Positions 55,821 to 64,000 of a stretch of 64,000 bases of DNA are shown in pieces; the first letter of the stretch is position 1, and the number at the start of each line of letters is the position of its first letter. The stretch lies in NCBI RefSeq assembly GCF_024721305.1, contig NZ_JAMXOD010000001.1, positions 223,830 through 287,829 on the forward strand, in the 5' to 3' direction. This DNA comes from Aequitasia blattaphilus (GTDB lineage Bacteria > Bacillota > Clostridia > Lachnospirales > Lachnospiraceae). The notes under the pieces are model-generated. The model searched no databases and had not been told where the DNA came from. It saw only the letters and a list, made by a program, of their open reading frames with translations. The translations under genes were made by a program, and so were the position numbers.

Positions 55821-57161
55821 ATGACATTAACAGATTTAACGTTTCTTTTATATTTATTACCTCTTACAATTGTTGTGAATTTTTTATTATCATTTTCACG
55901 AAATACTATAAAGTTTAGGAATATTTGGCTGATTATTATAAGCCTGATTTTCTATGCTTTTAATAAACTGCTTTTTGTGCCGATACTATTGGCCTTAAGC
56001 CTGATCAATTTTGGAGGCAGTATTTTGCTTTCGAAGGGAAAAAGGGAAAAGGGTATTCTGGCTGCGCTTATTATGATTAATATTGTGCCGTTTTTCCTGG
56101 GGCTTCCATTCTTGACTTTACAGGGGATTTCATATGTAGCAGATCAATATAAAGGGAAAACAACAAAAAAGGTTACTTTAGTGGAAACAACGCTATTCTT
56201 ATGTTTTTTCCCTACAATGCATGCAGGACCGATTCTGAAATATCAAGATGTGGAAACACAGCTTTATGAGCGAAGTGTTACACTCAGTAAGTTTTTACAG
56301 GGAGTGTCGTGTTTTGTTCCGGGACTTGCAAGAGTAGCTATTATTGCTGCACCCTTATCAAAGGCAGCAGATATGGTCTTTACATGGTCTGGAATGAGCG
56401 GAATCTATCAAAGTGTGCCAATTATGATGGGGATTTTTGGTCTTTTGGCTGCTGGGATATCCATTTGGCAATATCTTTTAGGGTATTCAGAGATGGTAAA
56501 AGGAATAGGATTGATGGTGGGATTCCACTATCCGGAGAACTTTAACAGTCCTTGGAGTGCCAGCTCAATAGAAGATTTCTTTAAACGATTTTATATATCT
56601 TTGGGATCTTGGTTTGATGAATATTTTTATCATCCGCTGAATGAAGAGCGAATGAATAACGATATGATGGTACTTTACACGCTGCTTACATGGCTTTTGA
56701 TAGGTGTATTTTTGGGACCGGATACGTCTAAGTTCATTTTTGCAGGCTGGTGTTTTATTTTTATAATTTATGAACGAATCGTAGATTTTGATAGTTTTAT
56801 GCGAAAGAAAAATAAAATCCTTCGATTTATATATGTTAGTGTAGTGATGTTTATTGCCGTTTTGGCACTTCGCAGTGAATCAGCTTACCATTTATCTTTG
56901 TATATTGGTAATCTGATTGGTCTTAGAGAAAACGCATTCAGTAGTGCTGGAACTACTTTTCTGTTCAAAGAAAGCTGGCCTCTTTTAGTTATTGGCTATC
57001 TTACAACATTTACATTTGGCAAGAAAAAAGACGGAGTCGGACGATATCTATACGTATTTTATTTTTTAGTATTGGTTGTGCTGGTTGTTTTATCTTTTAT
57101 GGCACTTACACAGAATGTATTTAATCCGAATAAGATATTGGACGTTCTAATGTGGAGCTGA
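55821..57161 (+). CDS. MBOAT-family (AlgI/DltB-like) membrane protein lacking conserved histidines
   Basis: A 446-residue protein with about 11 membrane helices. FFPTMHAGPILKYQDVE and IEDFFKRFYISLGSWFDEYF match the MBOAT acyltransferases that carry acyl groups to surface polymers. The RWHISL motif reads RFYISL (Tyr258) and the catalytic GLWHG reads GVFLG (Leu298), in an otherwise ungapped alignment with AlgI as I recall it. It overlaps in operon order with the DHHW-type partner just downstream. Either it is inactive and structural, or it uses a different chemistry. Confidence 0.85.
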   Translation: MTLTDLTFLLYLLPLTIVVNFLLSFSRNTIKFRNIWLIIISLIFYAFNKLLFVPILLALSLINFGGSILLSKGKREKGILAALIMINIVPFFLGLPFLTLQGISYVADQYKGKTTKKVTLVETTLFLCFFPTMHAGPILKYQDVETQLYERSVTLSKFLQGVSCFVPGLARVAIIAAPLSKAADMVFTWSGMSGIYQSVPIMMGIFGLLAAGISIWQYLLGYSEMVKGIGLMVGFHYPENFNSPWSASSIEDFFKRFYISLGSWFDEYFYHPLNEERMNNDMMVLYTLLTWLLIGVFLGPDTSKFIFAGWCFIFIIYERIVDFDSFMRKKNKILRFIYVSVVMFIAVLALRSESAYHLSLYIGNLIGLRENAFSSAGTTFLFKESWPLLVIGYLTTFTFGKKKDGVGRYLYVFYFLVLVVLVVLSFMALTQNVFNPNKILDVLMWS

Positions 57162-57187
57162 GAAGATTATGGTATAAGGAGGTAAAG

Positions 57188-58384
57188 GTGAAATTTACAG
57201 ATAAAATCCGACAGGTTTCAGCAGGAGTATTATCATTATTCTGGTTGATTTATGCAATTGCTAATATGGTTATGCAAGTGCCGGCAATTCAAATGGGATA
57301 TGAAAGAAGTTGGAATCTGGAATCCATATTTACAAATTTTGCAGATACAACAGGTAGTAATCTGCTGGGGGAGGAATTTCTTCAGGATTTGAATGGGATT
57401 GTTGTGCGGGAAACGGGAAAACAAGCGCTTAGAAACTATACGATTATTAAGCAAGATAATAATCAGCTGCGATATGTGAATCCATATCCATATGAGAGAA
57501 GCGATTACAGGGAAACGGCACTTCGATTAAGGGAAGTAAAGGAGGCAGCCGAAGGAGCTGATACAGAAATATTATTTTTAAGTTGTGATGACATTTATGA
57601 GCCAACAGGTGAGAGCAAGTCTCCCTTGCCTCTTAATGACTTAGGTTTTAGAAGCGATGAGCTCCTTTATGAACTGGAACAGAACAATATACCATACTTA
57701 GACTCAAGAGAAATCTTAAAAAATTCATTGCTTACAGATGAGGAATGCCACTATAAGACGGATTCCCATTGGACTATTCAAGCAGCTCATGAAGTATCTT
57801 TGGCTGTAATGGAAGAGATGTATAGAGAAGAGGAGTCACAAAAGCCGGAAGGGTTATGTCGTAGTAACTATCAGAAGGTGGTTTATCAAAATGATTTTGT
57901 GGGAAATATGGGAAAACAGATAGGAATACCGGGAATACAACCTGAAGATTTCACCCTTATCACACCAAAGTTTGAAACAGATTACACCATTAGCTATAGC
58001 CAGACGGCATTTAAAATGGAGGAAAAGGGAGACTTTCAAACGAGCATTATGTATCTTGAGGAGACAATGAATGTGAATAATACCTATGAAGAGAGTCCGT
58101 ATTTTTCATATTTACTCCAGTTGTATCCTTATCGCAAGATAACGAACAATCTAATTACTTCAGGAAAAAGAGTTTTGGTAATTGGGGATGATTATATGCT
58201 GCCGGTAACTGCTTTTCTAACGACGGCAGCCTCAGAAGTGGTCTTTGTCTGGCCCTATGCGCCGCCGGAGGGAAGTTCAAGTCTGGAAGAATATATAAAT
58301 CGAGAGCACTTTGATCAAATTATTATTGGTTTAAATCCGGGTTCATATAATGATTCGAACTTTGGATTTTTGAATCAGTATTAA
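57188..58384 (+). CDS. DHHW/AlgJ-like SGNH protein with altered nucleophile
   Basis: A 398-residue protein with one N-terminal membrane anchor (SAGVLSLFWLIYAIANMVM) and an SGNH-hydrolase-like extracellular domain of the DHHW/AlgJ/AlgX type. The Asp-x-His motif is present as Asp192-Ser-His194-Trp. The nucleophile motif, normally GDS, reads GDDY (Asp334-Asp335). Partners of MBOAT proteins of this kind acetylate polysaccharides; here the catalytic Ser is missing. It starts with GTG at 57188, given AAGGAGGTAAAG just before it; a longer frame overlaps the MBOAT gene. Confidence 0.82.
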   Translation: MKFTDKIRQVSAGVLSLFWLIYAIANMVMQVPAIQMGYERSWNLESIFTNFADTTGSNLLGEEFLQDLNGIVVRETGKQALRNYTIIKQDNNQLRYVNPYPYERSDYRETALRLREVKEAAEGADTEILFLSCDDIYEPTGESKSPLPLNDLGFRSDELLYELEQNNIPYLDSREILKNSLLTDEECHYKTDSHWTIQAAHEVSLAVMEEMYREEESQKPEGLCRSNYQKVVYQNDFVGNMGKQIGIPGIQPEDFTLITPKFETDYTISYSQTAFKMEEKGDFQTSIMYLEETMNVNNTYEESPYFSYLLQLYPYRKITNNLITSGKRVLVIGDDYMLPVTAFLTTAASEVVFVWPYAPPEGSSSLEEYINREHFDQIIIGLNPGSYNDSNFGFLNQY

Positions 58385-58413
58385 CAGTATCTATCAAAAA
58401 GGAGGGTTTAGAT

Positions 58414-58692
58414 ATGAGAATAGTAAAAGAAATTGCTGCAGTATTAATGATGGTTTTGATTATTGTAATTAGTTTTCCAACGGAGGTTCATGCATATATT
58501 GATCCCAGCTCCGGAAGTCTTATCATACAGATTCTCGGGATGGCATTCATTACACTAAGTGGGTTTTTCTTTATATTTAAGAACAAAATCCGGATGATGT
58601 TTGGAAAAGAGCCGCTGGAAAATGAAGATGAGGAAGATGAAGAAGATGAAGAAGAAGTTGAAGAAGACAACAACGAAGAAGACAAAAAATAA
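58414..58692 (+). CDS. Small membrane protein with acidic tail
   Basis: A 92-residue protein: signal-like helix (AAVLMMVLIIVISFPTEVHA), the motif AYIDPSSGSLI, a second membrane helix (LGMAFITLSGFFFIF), a short basic stretch and a tail of about 25 Asp/Glu. Small AYIDPxxGS proteins accompany surface-polymer genes in Clostridia. Its last ~90 bases overlap the start region of the next gene in another frame. AAAGGAGGG precedes the ATG. Possibly a regulator or chaperone of its neighbour; unproven. Confidence 0.75.
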   Translation: MRIVKEIAAVLMMVLIIVISFPTEVHAYIDPSSGSLIIQILGMAFITLSGFFFIFKNKIRMMFGKEPLENEDEEDEEDEEEVEEDNNEEDKK

Positions 58693-60763
58693 GGGAGTAT
58701 TTCCATCTGTTGCGATTGCACTTTTGTATGCTTTGATATTTTGCGGATATATCCCAAGTACTTCATACTTAAGCAATGTAAGCTCTTATTCATTTTCATT
58801 GTCTCAGCTACTTAGGGGTATGGTAATTCCCTTTGTAATTGTGTTTATTGTTAGCTTGACCATACTATTACTGGCATCTTTTGTGACAAAGAGAGGAGCC
58901 TCTGTCGTTCACATCTTATTGCTGACGATACTTTTTCTTGTTTGGATTGAGAGTGTATTCCTTAACCGGGGATTACCTCAGCTAACGGGAGAGGCTGACT
59001 TGTTTCGGTCCCCAGGACGATTGTTATTGGACATGGTCATTTGGCTTGTCATTTTGATTTGTGCTTTGGTCTATTGGAAGATTTTAAGTAAAAACTTCAA
59101 ATTTCTTTTATTTGTTACGACGTTTCTTTATATTTTTGGAATGGCAGAAGGCTTATTGTTACAGAACCCACAAGAAAATGTAGAGCGAATCAGCGCTACA
59201 ACAGTGCTGGATGAAAGCAGTTTTTCAAAAAAGGATAATGTTGTTTTTCTTCTTTTGGATGCCATGTCAACGGGACTCGTGATGGACTATCTAGATGAGA
59301 ATCCAGAAATGAGTGAAGAGTTGGAAGGTTTTGTGTTGTTTAAAAATAATATGGAGACGGCTTCCAGTACACAGTACTCCCTGCCGTCTATTCTGCGGGG
59401 CGAAAACTATGAAAATGGAGAAATTTCCGAAGATGCGTCTCTTGCTTTTGAAGACAAAAACTCTCTTCTGCAAATTTTTGATAAAGCAGGATATGATAGT
59501 TATGTATCCTCGACGTTAGCAATGTATAATTATGTTGGAGGAGATCAGAAGGTAGAGGAACAAGAATCCAGTGCTGTTAAGGTGACACCAGAGTTATATG
59601 GCCAGTTTTCAATCAGATTTGTCCCTTACGTTGCAAAGAATGAAATTGCAAATAAGGTTGGATTTGCTACAACGGTTATGTTAAATGGTCAGCAAGAGGA
59701 TGGAAACGTTCTCAATGCCCAAAAGAAAAATCCAATCAACTTTGATGAACTGACATACTTTTCTCTGGAATATGCTGCAAATAAGAAAAGCAGTATAAAA
59801 CCAACGTTTCATCTGCACCATGTCAATGGAACCCATAAACCTTATACCGTAGGAGCAGACGGTCAGCCATTAACAGAGGAAGATAATTATACGGTGCAAG
59901 GATTGAATGGACAAAATACCTGGACATGGAACCATGTGATGGACTTTTTGAAAACGCTGAAAGATAATGATTTGTATGAATCTTCAACGATTGTTATTTT
60001 GGGGGATCACGGAGATCGATTATTCGAGAGTAGTCGTACCCATGCGGAATATACAGGGCATGCAGCATTATTGATTAAACCACCTTATAATGAGGGGGAT
60101 TTGGTTGTATCCAAAGAACCTACCAGTAATGGATACTTAGCGGAATTTATTCCGAAACTCCATATAGAGGGGGAAAATTGGAAAAATCTGATACAGGATT
60201 TGCCCGAGGAACGTTCTCTTTTGATTGGTGGTACAGAGGTACGAACCTATAAAGGAACAGATGTTACGAAGCTAGAAGAAGTAAGTAAATTGGAAGTCAC
60301 TCACGATTATTCGCCGACGTCGTTGAAGGTAGGTACGACATATTCATTGTCTACATTAAATACAGACATACCGGAGATTGCATATCCTCTGAATTGTGAG
60401 AATGGGAACCTTGTAAATGGCTGGGGCTTACGAATGACAGACTCTCATATGACAGGAGAGTTTTTAACGGAAGAAAGCCCAGGAACCAAGTTGACTGCAA
60501 ATCTAGGAATTACATATACAAAGGAACGAGAAGCGGCGGATGAACAGACGTATCGTATCACGATAACGGATCCTGTTAGCAAAGTGTCGGAATCAAAGGA
60601 AATAGATGTTAATAAAAACTATTTTGAATTGGAACAGATACAGGTCTCAGAGGACCAGACAATCCGATTAGAAGTTGAAATCGATAACTTCCCTAGCTCG
60701 GGAGAGGCGACGTTCTACTTGACAAGAATAGAGCTGTCCAAGGGAGTGAAAGGAGCAAAATAA
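58646..60763 (+). CDS. LtaS-like membrane-anchored sulfatase-fold enzyme
   Basis: About 705 residues: a very basic N-terminus (KKKLKKTTTKK), about five membrane helices, then an extracellular alkaline-phosphatase/sulfatase-fold domain with NVVFLLLDAMSTG (metal Asp) and VILGDHGDRLFE (metal Asp-His). Such enzymes move glycerol- or ethanolamine-phosphate groups onto surface polymers or lipids. A ~200-residue beta-rich extension follows. The start is uncertain: several ATGs from 58601 lie in the overlap with the preceding gene; 58646 has GAGGAAG at a fair distance. Confidence 0.8.
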   Translation: MKKKLKKTTTKKTKNKGVFPSVAIALLYALIFCGYIPSTSYLSNVSSYSFSLSQLLRGMVIPFVIVFIVSLTILLLASFVTKRGASVVHILLLTILFLVWIESVFLNRGLPQLTGEADLFRSPGRLLLDMVIWLVILICALVYWKILSKNFKFLLFVTTFLYIFGMAEGLLLQNPQENVERISATTVLDESSFSKKDNVVFLLLDAMSTGLVMDYLDENPEMSEELEGFVLFKNNMETASSTQYSLPSILRGENYENGEISEDASLAFEDKNSLLQIFDKAGYDSYVSSTLAMYNYVGGDQKVEEQESSAVKVTPELYGQFSIRFVPYVAKNEIANKVGFATTVMLNGQQEDGNVLNAQKKNPINFDELTYFSLEYAANKKSSIKPTFHLHHVNGTHKPYTVGADGQPLTEEDNYTVQGLNGQNTWTWNHVMDFLKTLKDNDLYESSTIVILGDHGDRLFESSRTHAEYTGHAALLIKPPYNEGDLVVSKEPTSNGYLAEFIPKLHIEGENWKNLIQDLPEERSLLIGGTEVRTYKGTDVTKLEEVSKLEVTHDYSPTSLKVGTTYSLSTLNTDIPEIAYPLNCENGNLVNGWGLRMTDSHMTGEFLTEESPGTKLTANLGITYTKEREAADEQTYRITITDPVSKVSESKEIDVNKNYFELEQIQVSEDQTIRLEVEIDNFPSSGEATFYLTRIELSKGVKGAK

Positions 60764-60766
60764 ATT

Positions 60767-62152
60767 ATGACGATAAAGAAAGCACCCGGTTCTTTCCGGG
60801 ATCCCAGTGGTTTTGTTTGGGAAGAGGAAGGAAAGATTTACCGTACAATTACAGAATTTTATCGGCCTCACTGGGAAAAGGTGGAACCTTTTTTGAAGCA
60901 GATGATAAAGGAAAATCTCATACAGCCATTTGAAGAAACAACCCCTTTTACAGGGGCATGGAAAACGATTGAAGTGAAGCGTCTGCCATTTATTTCTTAT
61001 CCTTATGAGTGGAGCTATGATCAATTAAAAGATGCTGCATTGCTTACCTTGAAGCTACAAAGAAAAGCATTGAAAAAAGGACTGATTCTAAAAGATGCCT
61101 CTGTTTACAATATTCAGTTTGATGGAGCAAAGCCGGTTTTTATAGATCATCTCTCTTTTGAAGTGTGGCAGGAAGGAAATCCATGGGGAGCGTATCGGCA
61201 GTTTTGTTCTCATTTCTTAGCACCTTTGGCGCTTATGAGCGGAGTGGATTTACGCTGTGGACTTATGATGCGGCTATTTATCGATGGAATTCCTTTGGAT
61301 ATGGCTTCCACCATGCTGCCAATGAAGAAAAAGATGAATCCCGGGATTCATTTTCACATTGTGACCCATGCAAAAATGCAGGATAAATACAGTGATACGA
61401 AAAAGGCAGAAGGAAAAACAAAAAGTGTAAAAATCACAAAGGATTATTTGATTAATTTAACCGCCCAATTAGAGAGAATGATCAAAGACAAAGCATTCCA
61501 ATTACCAGAAGTAGAGACGGTATGGGGAAATTACTACGAGAATACTAATTACACAGAAGCTGCTGAAGAAGAAAAGTTTAAAATGGTTAAAGAGCTTGCC
61601 CAGAAATTCCGGGGAACAGGGATAGCAGTAGATTTGGGCGCAAATAACGGACGTTATACAAGAGCAATTGCTCCTTTTTTCCAATATGCTTTGGCAGTAG
61701 ATATGGATCCTCTTGCAGTAAATCAAAATTATAAAATGCTAAAGAGGGACAAGGAAACGAACATTCTACCTTTGCTCATTGATTTATCAAACCCGTCACC
61801 GGGAATCGGTTTTAATAATCTGGAACGACCGGAATTTAAAGAACGGTGCAAGGGAGATTTTGTGATTGCCCTGGCTTTAATTCACCATTTGAGGGTTACA
61901 GCAGGAATACCATTATCTTTAATTGCTGAATTTTTTGCATCTATGATAAATGAAGGTGGCGTATTGGTATTGGAATTTGTTCCAAAAGAAGATTCACAGA
62001 TGGAAAAATTACTTGCAATGCGGGAAGATGTTTTTTATGATTACAGTTTAGAAGGGTGTAAGGAAGCGTTTCAACCTTGGTTTGACTGTGAAGAAATAAG
62101 AGCAATAAAAGAATCCAAACGACATATTTTAGTTTTAAAAAAAATGAAATGA
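60767..62152 (+). CDS. Kinase-like / SAM methyltransferase fusion protein
   Basis: A 461-residue soluble protein. The C-terminal half is a class I methyltransferase (VDLGANNGRYTRA from Asp289; ALIHHLRV; GGVLVLEFVPK). The N-terminal half contains LKDASVYNIQF...PVFIDHL, in which Asp110, Asn115 and Asp127 have the spacing of a kinase catalytic loop plus metal-binding Asp. It may resemble NoeA-type methyltransferases; that is recollection. Kinase and methyltransferase in one chain recall the O-antigen chain terminator WbdD, with the order reversed. It lies 3 bases after the LtaS-like gene. Confidence 0.7.
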   Translation: MTIKKAPGSFRDPSGFVWEEEGKIYRTITEFYRPHWEKVEPFLKQMIKENLIQPFEETTPFTGAWKTIEVKRLPFISYPYEWSYDQLKDAALLTLKLQRKALKKGLILKDASVYNIQFDGAKPVFIDHLSFEVWQEGNPWGAYRQFCSHFLAPLALMSGVDLRCGLMMRLFIDGIPLDMASTMLPMKKKMNPGIHFHIVTHAKMQDKYSDTKKAEGKTKSVKITKDYLINLTAQLERMIKDKAFQLPEVETVWGNYYENTNYTEAAEEEKFKMVKELAQKFRGTGIAVDLGANNGRYTRAIAPFFQYALAVDMDPLAVNQNYKMLKRDKETNILPLLIDLSNPSPGIGFNNLERPEFKERCKGDFVIALALIHHLRVTAGIPLSLIAEFFASMINEGGVLVLEFVPKEDSQMEKLLAMREDVFYDYSLEGCKEAFQPWFDCEEIRAIKESKRHILVLKKMK

Positions 62153-62159
62153 GGCCGTA

Positions 62160-63818
62160 ATGTTTACAGCAATTATACTTATCATCATCCCTTTTTTGGC
62201 TCTTTTGGCATTAAAGGATAGCAAGGTAAAATCGTTAATCGCAATTTTGCTTATTAGTATTATGGTAGCGGGAAGTGGTTTTTTTACACCAAAAGAGACA
62301 ATTACAATAGAAGCCACAAATGAAAAGAATGAAGAGGCCGGCAGTGCAGATATAGAGCTTGATAGCATCATTGTCGATGGAAAACGTCTGACTTTTACCG
62401 AAATATTCGGAGGAGATGTGTGGAGAAGGACGGTAGACGGCGGTTATGCATGGCGGGAGTTTGAAGATAGTCCTCAGGTTATAACCGGTTCTATCGAAGC
62501 CGGAAACCGATATATTATTCGTTTTGTAAAGCAAGAGTGGCGTGGAATTGTCAAAGTTACAATTGGTGACAAAACACAGACGGTGGATTGCTATAATACA
62601 GAATACGTGTATGAAGATATGGTTATAGAGCCTGGAAATGCTTTGCAAGGGACGAGCAGTCTCTACCACAGAGCGTTCGTTTTTGGAATAACCTTTGTTG
62701 CTCTGTGTCTTTTAAACCTGGCATTGATTCTGATTACCCGTTGTATAAAAATGAACACAAATAAGAGTAAAAATAAAAGCAGTGAGAGTCTTCTCTTTAT
62801 CATTACAATGTTCTTACTAGTATTGTTAGACCTTGCAGGAGAAAATACTTCGGGCTGGTATGGCAACAATATGTTAAATCTTGACTTCGGACAGATAATC
62901 ATTGCAGCCATTTGTTCGCCGGCGATTATGCTTCTCTTATTGCATATCGGTGCTAAAGCTGATGAAAAAATCAGAGGCCGATTTATAGGAGCAGGTCTCC
63001 TGTTAATCGTCGCCTATTTGATAATTAATATCACCATGCATCTTTCTTTATTAATAAATCAAGAGAACAATAAAGAAAGTTTAATGGAAAATATTCTTAA
63101 TCCGCCTAATAATGTAAGTATTCATGGAATTGTATGGATTGCAGCTGCATTGATTATTTTTTCTCTTTTAAAAAGAGTTCTTGCTGTTAAGAGTGTATCC
63201 GGGAAGAAAATGGTCTGGCTGATTAACCTGGGAGCATACATTACCTATATATTAGTCTGGAATATGGATCGTCATTTTATAGAACCGTATTTTCCCATTT
63301 TTGTTGTGATTATGTATTTAGGGGGTCTTTCTCTTGGAGGGTATTATGGTTCAACTATAAATGCAAAAGAAGAGAAAACTCTTTGGGCTGTGGGACAGAT
63401 AATATTTGGTGTGATAGTCACATTTTCCACAGTGATGCTGATTACATGGTGGACTGGTCCCTTATTTTGGAATGGGTTTTACCTTAACATAGGAATACTA
63501 ATCAGTGGCAGAGGCCTTTTTATTATCTATCTAAAAAACAAGGAAAAGATAAACAACTGGCTAGCGTCCCAAGAAGTACGATTACGTAAACTGGCCGCTT
63601 TTTCCGGTTTGGGTTATCTCGTATATTTACCTCTAAATAATTGTTATGGATTTATGGTGGGTGATATTTTTATTAACAATAATATGAGTGGGATAGGAGC
63701 ATTGTTTATGGGTGCAGCTATATACTATGTTTTGAGTGTAATGATTGCTTATATGATATTAAAGTTACCATTTTTCTATTATATATTGAGAGTTAAACAG
63801 ACCAAGAATCTCCAATAA
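62160..63818 (+). CDS. Multi-pass membrane protein of unknown function
   Basis: A 552-residue protein. One or two helices at the N-terminus are followed by an extracytoplasmic beta-rich domain of ~130 residues (ADIELDSIIVDGKRLTF to about residue 165), then about 11 membrane helices. No catalytic motif is recognised. It ends the operon at a strong terminator. Topology and context suggest a role in export or modification of the polymer made by the operon, but this is inference. Confidence 0.7.
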   Translation: MFTAIILIIIPFLALLALKDSKVKSLIAILLISIMVAGSGFFTPKETITIEATNEKNEEAGSADIELDSIIVDGKRLTFTEIFGGDVWRRTVDGGYAWREFEDSPQVITGSIEAGNRYIIRFVKQEWRGIVKVTIGDKTQTVDCYNTEYVYEDMVIEPGNALQGTSSLYHRAFVFGITFVALCLLNLALILITRCIKMNTNKSKNKSSESLLFIITMFLLVLLDLAGENTSGWYGNNMLNLDFGQIIIAAICSPAIMLLLLHIGAKADEKIRGRFIGAGLLLIVAYLIINITMHLSLLINQENNKESLMENILNPPNNVSIHGIVWIAAALIIFSLLKRVLAVKSVSGKKMVWLINLGAYITYILVWNMDRHFIEPYFPIFVVIMYLGGLSLGGYYGSTINAKEEKTLWAVGQIIFGVIVTFSTVMLITWWTGPLFWNGFYLNIGILISGRGLFIIYLKNKEKINNWLASQEVRLRKLAAFSGLGYLVYLPLNNCYGFMVGDIFINNNMSGIGALFMGAAIYYVLSVMIAYMILKLPFFYYILRVKQTKNLQ

Positions 63819-63872
63819 GGCACGCCGTGGTGGATGTTTATGTATTAAATTGAATAATTTGCTGGTAGAATT

Positions 63873-63907
63873 AGAATGCACTTATACCAAAGTGCATTCT
63901 GTTTTTT
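63873..63907 (+). terminator. Terminator of the surface-polymer operon
   Basis: AGAATGCACTT and AAGTGCATTCT form a perfect 11-bp stem with a 6-nt loop, followed by TTTTTT. Confidence 0.85.
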
Positions 63908-63922
63908 CTGTCAATAACTTAT

Positions 63923-63970
63923 GAAAATGTCACTTTTTGAGAGCAACATTAACTTGAGAAAATGTCACTT
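63923..63970. repeat. Direct repeat at the window edge
   Basis: GAAAATGTCACTT occurs at 63923-63935 and again at 63958-63970, each next to a TTGAGA-like hexamer. Short iterated repeats at an end are typical of IS21-type elements, but no transposase is in view, so the identity is a guess. Confidence 0.35.
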
Positions 63971-64000
63971 CTTAATTAACTACTTGAATTTTAATTATTA

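Noticed and set aside
58488-58799. 103-codon minus-strand ORF rich in Ser
   Set aside because: The Ser run is the complement of the acidic-tail codons; no start site and a better gene on the plus strand.

Overview
The window looks like a low-GC Clostridia chromosome, most likely a Lachnospiraceae-type anaerobe. The grounds are the clostridial gene order of a V-type ATPase operon, a SAM-I riboswitch, strong Shine-Dalgarno sites and a Tn916-type integrase; no rRNA or tRNA gene is present to confirm this.

Left part (1 to about 26.8 kb) is an integrative and conjugative element running in from the left. It starts inside a VirD4/TraG-like coupling protein, followed by a DUF5688 protein, a PcfB/DUF3801 protein, a RadC/JAB protein and two tiny ORFs. 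Then comes a cargo zone: a GntR regulator divergent from an Xaa-Pro aminopeptidase and a POT-family peptide transporter; a decayed IS66 (two frame breaks); a type I restriction-modification operon on the minus strand (XRE regulator, hsdM, hsdS, a HEPN-like protein, hsdR); and an IS91-like element inserted at the 5' end of oppC, leaving oppC-oppD-oppF. The element ends with an XRE regulator, an excisionase-like protein and the integrase. Two stretches without genes flank the XRE gene and carry two diverged copies of a roughly 320-nt structured RNA with compensatory stems. They resemble HEARO/omega RNAs, but no IscB/IsrB nuclease gene is present.

The chromosome resumes at about 26.8 kb: a low-molecular-weight phosphatase, the nine-gene V-ATPase operon ntpFIKECGABD (rotor subunit with a Na+-type ligand set), a shikimate-kinase-like protein and murA. 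A SAM-I riboswitch then precedes metK and a run of 13 tightly packed genes (metK, two-component system, KtrAB-like K+ uptake, RNA methyltransferase, NfeD/SPFH pair, argF, birA, an unknown, coaX, dusB). Next are greA (consensus promoter) and lysS.

The right end (52.0 to 63.8 kb) is an eight-gene envelope/exopolysaccharide operon: a CotH-like protein, a cellulose-synthase-like GT2 with a C-terminal PilZ c-di-GMP domain, an MBOAT protein and a DHHW/AlgJ-like protein (both lacking a key catalytic residue), a small acidic membrane protein, an LtaS-like sulfatase-fold enzyme, a kinase-like/methyltransferase fusion and a multi-pass membrane protein, closed by a terminator. The last 80 bases carry a 13-bp direct repeat that may begin another insertion sequence.
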